From: Pseudomonas kermanshahensis
Lineage (GTDB): Bacteria; Pseudomonadota; Gammaproteobacteria; Pseudomonadales; Pseudomonadaceae
Direction of reading: 5' to 3'
Assembly (NCBI RefSeq): GCF_014269205.2
Contig: NZ_JABWRY020000001.1
Coordinates: forward strand, 1,364,001-1,428,000
DNA length: 64,000 nucleotides
The translations under genes were made by a program, and so were the position numbers. Numbering within the stretch: position 1 is the first letter of the stretch; every line of letters starts with the position of its first letter. The notes under the pieces were generated by a model. That model had not been told where the DNA came from and did no database searches. It saw nothing but the letters and a program-made list of their open reading frames with translations. Below, piece by piece: positions 59,464 to 64,000 of this stretch.

Positions 59464-61128
59464 TTACATGTTCGGGTAGTTCGGCCCGCCGGCGCCTTCA
59501 GGGGTTACCCAGGTGATGTTCTGGGCGGGGTCCTTGATGTCGCAGGTCTTGCAGTGCACGCAGTTTTGCGCGTTGATCTGGAAGCGCTTGCTGCCGTCAT
59601 CCTGGCTGACCACTTCGTACACGCCGGCAGGGCAGTAACGCTGGGCCGGCTCGTCGTACAGCGGTAGGTTGCTGGCGATCGGGATGTTCGGGTCGGTCAG
59701 CTTCAGGTGGCAGGGTTGTTCCTCTTCATGGTTGGTGCTGGAGAGGAATACCGAGCTGAGCTTGTCGAAGCTGAGCTTGCCGTCCGGTTTCGGGTAGTCG
59801 ATCTTTTTCGAGTCGGCCGCGAGCTTGAGGCAGGCGTAATCGGGCTTGGTGTCGTGCAGCGTGAAGGGCAGCTTGCCGGCGAACCAGTTCTGATCGATGT
59901 AGTTGAACGCACCACCCAGGATAGGCCCGAACTTGTGCAGCGCCGGGCCGAAGTTACGGCTGGCGAACAGCTCTTCGTGCAGCCAGCTGGCCTTGAAGGC
60001 ATCGACATAAGTAGTGAGTGCGTCGCCGCCCTCGCTGCCTGCGATCAACGCATCGGCGACCGCTTCTGCGGCGAGCATGCCGGATTTCATTGCGGTGTGG
60101 CTTCCCTTGATCTTGGCGAAGTTCAGGGTGCCCAGGTCGCAGCCGATCAATGCGCCACCGTTGAATACCATCTTCGGCAACGAGTTGAGGCCGCCTTTGC
60201 AGATGGCGCGGGCGCCGTAGCTGATGCGCTTGCCGCCTTCGAGGTACTGCTTCATCACAGGGTGGTGCTTCAGGCGCTGGAACTCATCGAACGGCGACAG
60301 GTAGGCATTGCTGTAGGACAGGTCGACAATCAGGCCTACCACCACCTGGTTGTTTTCCAGGTGATACAGGAACGAACCACCGGTGTTTTCGGCGCTCATC
60401 ACGTCCAGTGGCCAGCCTGCGGTGTGCACCACCAGGCCCTGCTCGTGCTTGCTTGGGTCGATTTCCCAGATTTCCTTGAGGCCGATGCCGTAGTGCTGGA
60501 CGTCGGACTCGCTGTCGAGGTTGAAGCGCTTGATCAGCTGCTTGCCGATATGGCCGCGGCAACCTTCGGCGAACAACGTGTACTTGGCACGCAGTTCCAT
60601 GCCAGGGGTGTACAGGCCGTCTTTCGGGTTGCCTTCGCGGTCGACACCCAGGTCGCCGGTGACGATGCCGCGCACCACGCCGTTTTCATCGAACAGCGCT
60701 TCCTGGGCAGCGAAGCCTGGGTAGATTTCAACGCCCAGGTTTTCGGCCTGCTGGGCCAGCCAGCGGCACAGGTTCCCCAGGGAGATGATGTAGTTGCCGT
60801 GGTTGTGCATGGTCTTGGGCACGAACAGGTCGGGGACCTTGGTCGAGCTGCCAGCGTCCTTCAGCACATAGATATCGTCACGCTTGACCTCGGTGTTCAG
60901 CGGCGCGCCGAGTGCCTTCCAGTCAGGAAACAGTTCGTTCAGTGCGCGCGGCTCGAACACCGCGCCGGAGAGGATGTGCGCACCGACTTCGGAGCCTTTT
61001 TCGACCACGCAGACGCTGATCTCGCTACCGGCTTCGGCGGCCTTCTGCTTCAGGCGGCAGGCGGCGGACAGCCCCGCCGGGCCGGCGCCGACGATGACCA
61101 CGTCGAATTCCATGTATTCGCGTTCCAC
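59464..61128 (-). CDS. Electron transfer flavoprotein-ubiquinone oxidoreductase
   Basis: Membrane-associated FAD and [4Fe-4S] enzyme (554 aa) passing electrons from ETF to ubiquinone during fatty-acid and amino-acid oxidation. The FAD motif is GAGPAGLSAACRL. The cluster cysteines are in CPAGVYEV and CVHCKTCDIKDP. The chosen start is a GTG at 61128 (protein MEREYMEFD), preceded by AGGAGAG. The ATG seven codons upstream has no such site. It is divergent from etfBA across a 556-bp region. Confidence 0.96.
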   Translation of the reverse strand: MEREYMEFDVVIVGAGPAGLSAACRLKQKAAEAGSEISVCVVEKGSEVGAHILSGAVFEPRALNELFPDWKALGAPLNTEVKRDDIYVLKDAGSSTKVPDLFVPKTMHNHGNYIISLGNLCRWLAQQAENLGVEIYPGFAAQEALFDENGVVRGIVTGDLGVDREGNPKDGLYTPGMELRAKYTLFAEGCRGHIGKQLIKRFNLDSESDVQHYGIGLKEIWEIDPSKHEQGLVVHTAGWPLDVMSAENTGGSFLYHLENNQVVVGLIVDLSYSNAYLSPFDEFQRLKHHPVMKQYLEGGKRISYGARAICKGGLNSLPKMVFNGGALIGCDLGTLNFAKIKGSHTAMKSGMLAAEAVADALIAGSEGGDALTTYVDAFKASWLHEELFASRNFGPALHKFGPILGGAFNYIDQNWFAGKLPFTLHDTKPDYACLKLAADSKKIDYPKPDGKLSFDKLSSVFLSSTNHEEEQPCHLKLTDPNIPIASNLPLYDEPAQRYCPAGVYEVVSQDDGSKRFQINAQNCVHCKTCDIKDPAQNITWVTPEGAGGPNYPNM

Positions 61129-61684
61129 TGGTTCTCTCCTACTCATCAAGGCTCGTGCTGTTGCTTTGTCTTATGGGTGTGGGGTGATCATGCGCACCGC
61201 GCTTCACGGGAGCGGAGCTGTAGCAGCGCAGAGGATGGACTACACCGTTTTGTCTTGGCCGCGCATTATATCTACACCACTTGGCGGGTCCAATACAAAC
61301 GTTTGTTTGAATTTGCCGCAGGCCAGTAAAATCACAGGCGTACGGCTGGAGGGTGACCGATTTGCCGTATTGACCGGATTGGGTGTTGCGGTCAAGATAC
61401 GAGCGGTTTTACGTTCGCCGTAGGCTTACCGCCGGGCGCAGGTACACCTCTAAAGACCAGGTGTGGAGTAAGGCTTTCGGGCCAATTCACGGTATGTAGT
61501 GGAGTTTACACGCCACCACAGAAAATGACCCGCGGGTATTTGCCGCAAGCGTCGCGACAAGACTGCTCGGTCACCTTGAAGTTTGCTTCTCCCGGTACGT
61601 TTTTAGAGGTGCCCTTGTACCCACGCGCATCGCCGGGCATGTCCCCAGGCGACTTTCTATTCACCGGAGAGTAACGAGGAATCC
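61129..61684. other. 556-bp divergent region between ETF-QO and etfB
   Basis: No convincing gene here. It holds a PsrA-like operator (61296-61309) near the ETF-QO side. The etfB side has about 375 bp that could be a long leader or second promoter region. I saw no clear riboswitch or strong terminator. GGAGAG-type ribosome sequence precedes the etfB ATG. Confidence 0.6.
61296..61309. promoter_or_regulatory. Candidate PsrA operator
   Basis: CAAACGTTTGTTTG fits CAAAC-N4-GTTTG, the form (G/C)AAAC-N2-4-GTTT(G/C) known for the fatty-acid-responsive TetR regulator PsrA. It also contains the palindrome ACAAACGTTTGT (61295-61306). From memory, PsrA controls ETF genes in P. aeruginosa. Confidence 0.6.
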
Positions 61685-62434
61685 ATGAAGGTTCTTGTAG
61701 CTGTCAAACGAGTGGTCGACTACAACGTCAAGGTTCGCGTCAAAGCGGACAACTCCGGCGTCGACCTTGCAAACGTCAAGATGTCCATGAACCCCTTCTG
61801 CGAAATCGCCGTTGAGGAAGCCGTACGCCTGAAAGAGAAGGGCGTTGCGACCGAGATCGTCGTCGTTTCCGTCGGCCCGACCACTGCCCAGGAGCAGCTG
61901 CGTACTGCGCTGGCACTGGGTGCCGATCGTGCCATTCTGGTCGAAGCCGCTGATGAGCTGAATTCGCTGGCCGTGGCCAAGGCGCTGAAAGCCGTTGTCG
62001 ACAAAGAGCAGCCACAGCTGGTCATTCTCGGCAAGCAGGCCATCGACAGCGACAACAACCAGACCGGCCAGATGCTGGCTGCGCTGACCGGCTACGCCCA
62101 AGGCACCTTCGCCTCCAAGGTTGAAGTCGCTGGCGACAAGCTGAACGTCACCCGTGAAATCGATGGCGGCTTGCAGACCGTATCGCTGAGCCTGCCAGCG
62201 ATCGTCACCACCGACCTGCGCCTGAACGAGCCGCGCTACGCGTCGCTGCCGAACATCATGAAGGCCAAGAAGAAGCCGCTGGAGACCGTTACGCCAGACG
62301 CGCTGGGCGTATCGCTCGCTTCCACCAACAAGACCCTGAAAGTCGAAGCGCCGGCTGCACGCAGCGCAGGTATCAAGGTCAAGTCGGTGGCCGAACTGGT
62401 CGAGAAGCTGAAGAACGAAGCGAAGGTAATCTAA
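61685..62434 (+). CDS. etfB: Electron transfer flavoprotein beta subunit
   Basis: Beta subunit (249 aa) of ETF, which binds AMP and receives electrons from acyl-CoA dehydrogenases. Characteristic segments include [13 protein letters not shown] at the start, [19 protein letters not shown] in the adenine-nucleotide site and REIDGGLQ. The etfA ATG directly follows its stop codon, so the two are co-translated. Confidence 0.97.
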   Translation: MKVLVAVKRVVDYNVKVRVKADNSGVDLANVKMSMNPFCEIAVEEAVRLKEKGVATEIVVVSVGPTTAQEQLRTALALGADRAILVEAADELNSLAVAKALKAVVDKEQPQLVILGKQAIDSDNNQTGQMLAALTGYAQGTFASKVEVAGDKLNVTREIDGGLQTVSLSLPAIVTTDLRLNEPRYASLPNIMKAKKKPLETVTPDALGVSLASTNKTLKVEAPAARSAGIKVKSVAELVEKLKNEAKVI

Positions 62435-63364
62435 ATGACTATCCTGGTTGTCGCTGAATACGAAAACGGTGCTGTAGCCCCGTCCACCCTGAACACTGTC
62501 GCCGCAGCCGCCAAGATCGGTGGTGATGTGCACGTGCTGGTCGCTGGCCAGAACGTCGGCGGCGTTGCCGAATCTGCTGCCAAGATCGCGGGTGTTGCCA
62601 AGGTACTGGTTGCTGATAACGCAGCCTACGCCCACGTCCTGCCAGAAAACGTCGCGCCGCTGATCGTCGAGCTGGCAAAGGGCTACAGCCACGTGCTGGC
62701 CCCGGCCACCACCAACGGCAAGAACATCCTGCCGCGCGTCGCCGCACTGCTGGACGTCGACCAGATCTCCGAGATCATCTCGGTTGAATCGGCCGACACC
62801 TTCAAGCGCCCGATCTATGCCGGTAACGCCATTGCCACCGTGCAATCGAGCGCTGCGGTCAAGGTCATCACCGTGCGTACCACCGGTTTTGACGCCGTTG
62901 CTGCAGAAGGCGGTTCCGCTGCTGTCGAAACTGTTGGCGCTGCGCACAACGCCGGTATCTCCACCTTCGTCGGTGAAGAGCTGGCCAAGTCCGACCGCCC
63001 AGAACTGACCGCTGCCAAGATCGTCGTTTCCGGCGGCCGTGGCATGGGCAACGGTGACAACTTCAAGCACCTGTACAGCCTGGCTGACAAGCTCGGCGCA
63101 GCCGTCGGTGCCTCGCGCGCCGCAGTCGACGCAGGCTTTGTGCCAAACGACATGCAGGTCGGCCAGACCGGCAAAATCGTCGCACCGCAGCTGTACATCG
63201 CCGTCGGTATCTCCGGCGCGATTCAACACCTGGCCGGCATGAAAGACTCCAAAGTGATCGTTGCGATCAACAAGGACGAAGAAGCGCCGATCTTCCAGGT
63301 GGCCGACTACGGCCTGGTCGCTGACCTGTTCGAAGCGGTTCCGGAGCTGGAAAAGCTGGTCTGA
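62435..63364 (+). CDS. etfA: Electron transfer flavoprotein alpha subunit
   Basis: Alpha subunit (309 aa), FAD-binding. The C-terminal FAD domain shows [41 protein letters not shown] and [12 protein letters not shown]. It is adjacent to etfB with no gap. A strong terminator follows. Confidence 0.97.
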   Translation: MTILVVAEYENGAVAPSTLNTVAAAAKIGGDVHVLVAGQNVGGVAESAAKIAGVAKVLVADNAAYAHVLPENVAPLIVELAKGYSHVLAPATTNGKNILPRVAALLDVDQISEIISVESADTFKRPIYAGNAIATVQSSAAVKVITVRTTGFDAVAAEGGSAAVETVGAAHNAGISTFVGEELAKSDRPELTAAKIVVSGGRGMGNGDNFKHLYSLADKLGAAVGASRAAVDAGFVPNDMQVGQTGKIVAPQLYIAVGISGAIQHLAGMKDSKVIVAINKDEEAPIFQVADYGLVADLFEAVPELEKLV

Positions 63365-63389
63365 TCCGCCTGCTTCACTTATAAAGAAG

Positions 63390-63421
63390 CCCGGCCCTCG
63401 TACTGAGGGCCGGGTTTTTTT
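63390..63421 (+). terminator. Rho-independent terminator after etfA
   Basis: CCCGGCCCTC and GAGGGCCGGG form a 10-bp stem with loop GTACT, followed by seven T residues. Confidence 0.95.
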
Positions 63422-63453
63422 ATGGCCTTTTCCGATGCAGTGCTTGTCGCGGT

Positions 63454-63551
63454 TCCTGTAGGAGCAGCCTTGTGCTGCGAAGAGGCAGTCACAGCCACAA
63501 AAATTTGTTGGTCATGCCGGCCCTTTCGCCGCACAAGGCTGCTCCTACAGG
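63454..63551. repeat. Inverted REP pair downstream of etfA
   Basis: Facing units with GTAGGAGCAGCCTTGTGCTG (63454-63484) and its inverse (63516-63551). This unit is the same subtype as the REP unit nested in the compound repeat at 36719-36939. Confidence 0.83.
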
Positions 63552-63599
63552 TGCGGCGTGTACCTGATGGGCCGGGCCAAGCAATACAAGGAGTGAGCA

Positions 63600-64000
63600 A
63601 TGGTGCTGCGCAAAGCAGGCGGGGTACTGGCATGCATGGCGGCCTTGCTGGCGCCCGTCGCGATGGCGGCAGGCAAGTGCGAACGTTTGGTCGCGACCGG
63701 CAGCCCCGATGCGCCCCCGTATTCCTGGCAGGACCCGAAAGACCCCAAGCACCTGATCGGCGCCAATGTCGACCTGTTGCAGCAGGTGGCCAGTGAGCTG
63801 GGTGTGAAGGTGGACGTGCTGAGTGCAGGGCGACGTGACCAGGCGCTGGAAGAAGTGCGCAGTGGGCGAATGGACCTGCTGCTCGATACGCCCCTGCAGG
63901 TCGGCCAGCTGACCGCACTGGACTACATCCACCCGCCGTTGCAGTTGAACGAATACCTGGTCTGGACGCGGCATGACGCCGAGCTGGCCTTCGAGGGCCC
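63600..64000 (+). CDS. Periplasmic substrate-binding protein, 3' end outside the window
   Basis: First 133 codons of a secreted binding protein. A signal peptide (residues about 1-23, GVLACMAALLAPVAMAAG) precedes a family-3 binding fold: GSPDAPPYSW, HLIGANVDLLQQVASELG and SGRMDLLLDTPL. AAGGAG lies six bases before the ATG. The rest, and any transporter partners, lie beyond the window. Confidence 0.82.
   Translation, partial: MVLRKAGGVLACMAALLAPVAMAAGKCERLVATGSPDAPPYSWQDPKDPKHLIGANVDLLQQVASELGVKVDVLSAGRRDQALEEVRSGRMDLLLDTPLQVGQLTALDYIHPPLQLNEYLVWTRHDAELAFEG

Overview
The window is GC-rich Pseudomonas chromosome, most likely from the P. putida group. The gene content and order (dnaX-ybaB-recR, two tandem cbb3 oxidase operons, a pyoverdine locus, divergent ETF genes) and the many REP palindromes of the GGGAGCGGGCTTGCCCGCG type support this. 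No rRNA, tRNA, CRISPR array, transposase or prophage gene was seen.

Layout. (1) 1-3139: replication and recombination genes dnaX (5' end cut by the window edge), ybaB and recR. (2) 3283-19008: an oxygen-response and respiration block, nearly all on the minus strand: apt, the FNR-type regulator anr, hemN, a DsbD_2/SafE-like membrane protein, the cbb3 assembly genes ccoS-ccoI-ccoH-ccoG, and two complete cbb3 operons (ccoNOQP-2 and ccoNOQP-1). ANR boxes lie upstream of hemN and of the first cbb3 operon. (3) 19058-21744: housekeeping genes (alpha/beta hydrolase, ppnP, a DEDDh exonuclease, a periplasmic binding protein). (4) 21807-56550: a pyoverdine region containing a siderophore-type acetyltransferase, the iron-starvation sigma factor pvdS, the chromophore NRPS pvdL, pvdH, pvdN, pvdM, pvdP, the export pump pvdR-pvdT-opmQ and a FecI-like sigma factor. 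A dsbD-dsbE-dsbG thiol system with its two-component regulator sits inside this region. (5) 56719-64000: a degenerate receiver protein, an MFS transporter, the mqsRA toxin-antitoxin pair, ETF-quinone oxidoreductase, etfBA and the start of another binding protein.

The most informative signal is regulatory. Eight sites of the form TAAAT (or TAATT)-N16-CGT, the iron-starvation (IS) box read by PvdS, occur at sensible promoter distances. Six precede acknowledged or likely pyoverdine genes (acetyltransferase, pvdL, pvdH, pvdM, pvdP, pvdR). Two lie back to back between an SCP2-JmjC oxygenase and an HSL-family hydrolase, which suggests both are unrecognised members of the pyoverdine regulon. A Fur box overlaps the pvdS promoter, giving the expected Fur to PvdS to pyoverdine cascade. 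The peptide-chain NRPSs, pvdA, pvdE, pvdQ, pvdO and fpvA are not in the window and must lie elsewhere if pyoverdine is made.

Two long compound inverted repeats (about 220 bp, with perfect 65-bp and 56-bp arms) lie downstream of pvdL and pvdP. They share an internal core that ordinary REP elements lack.
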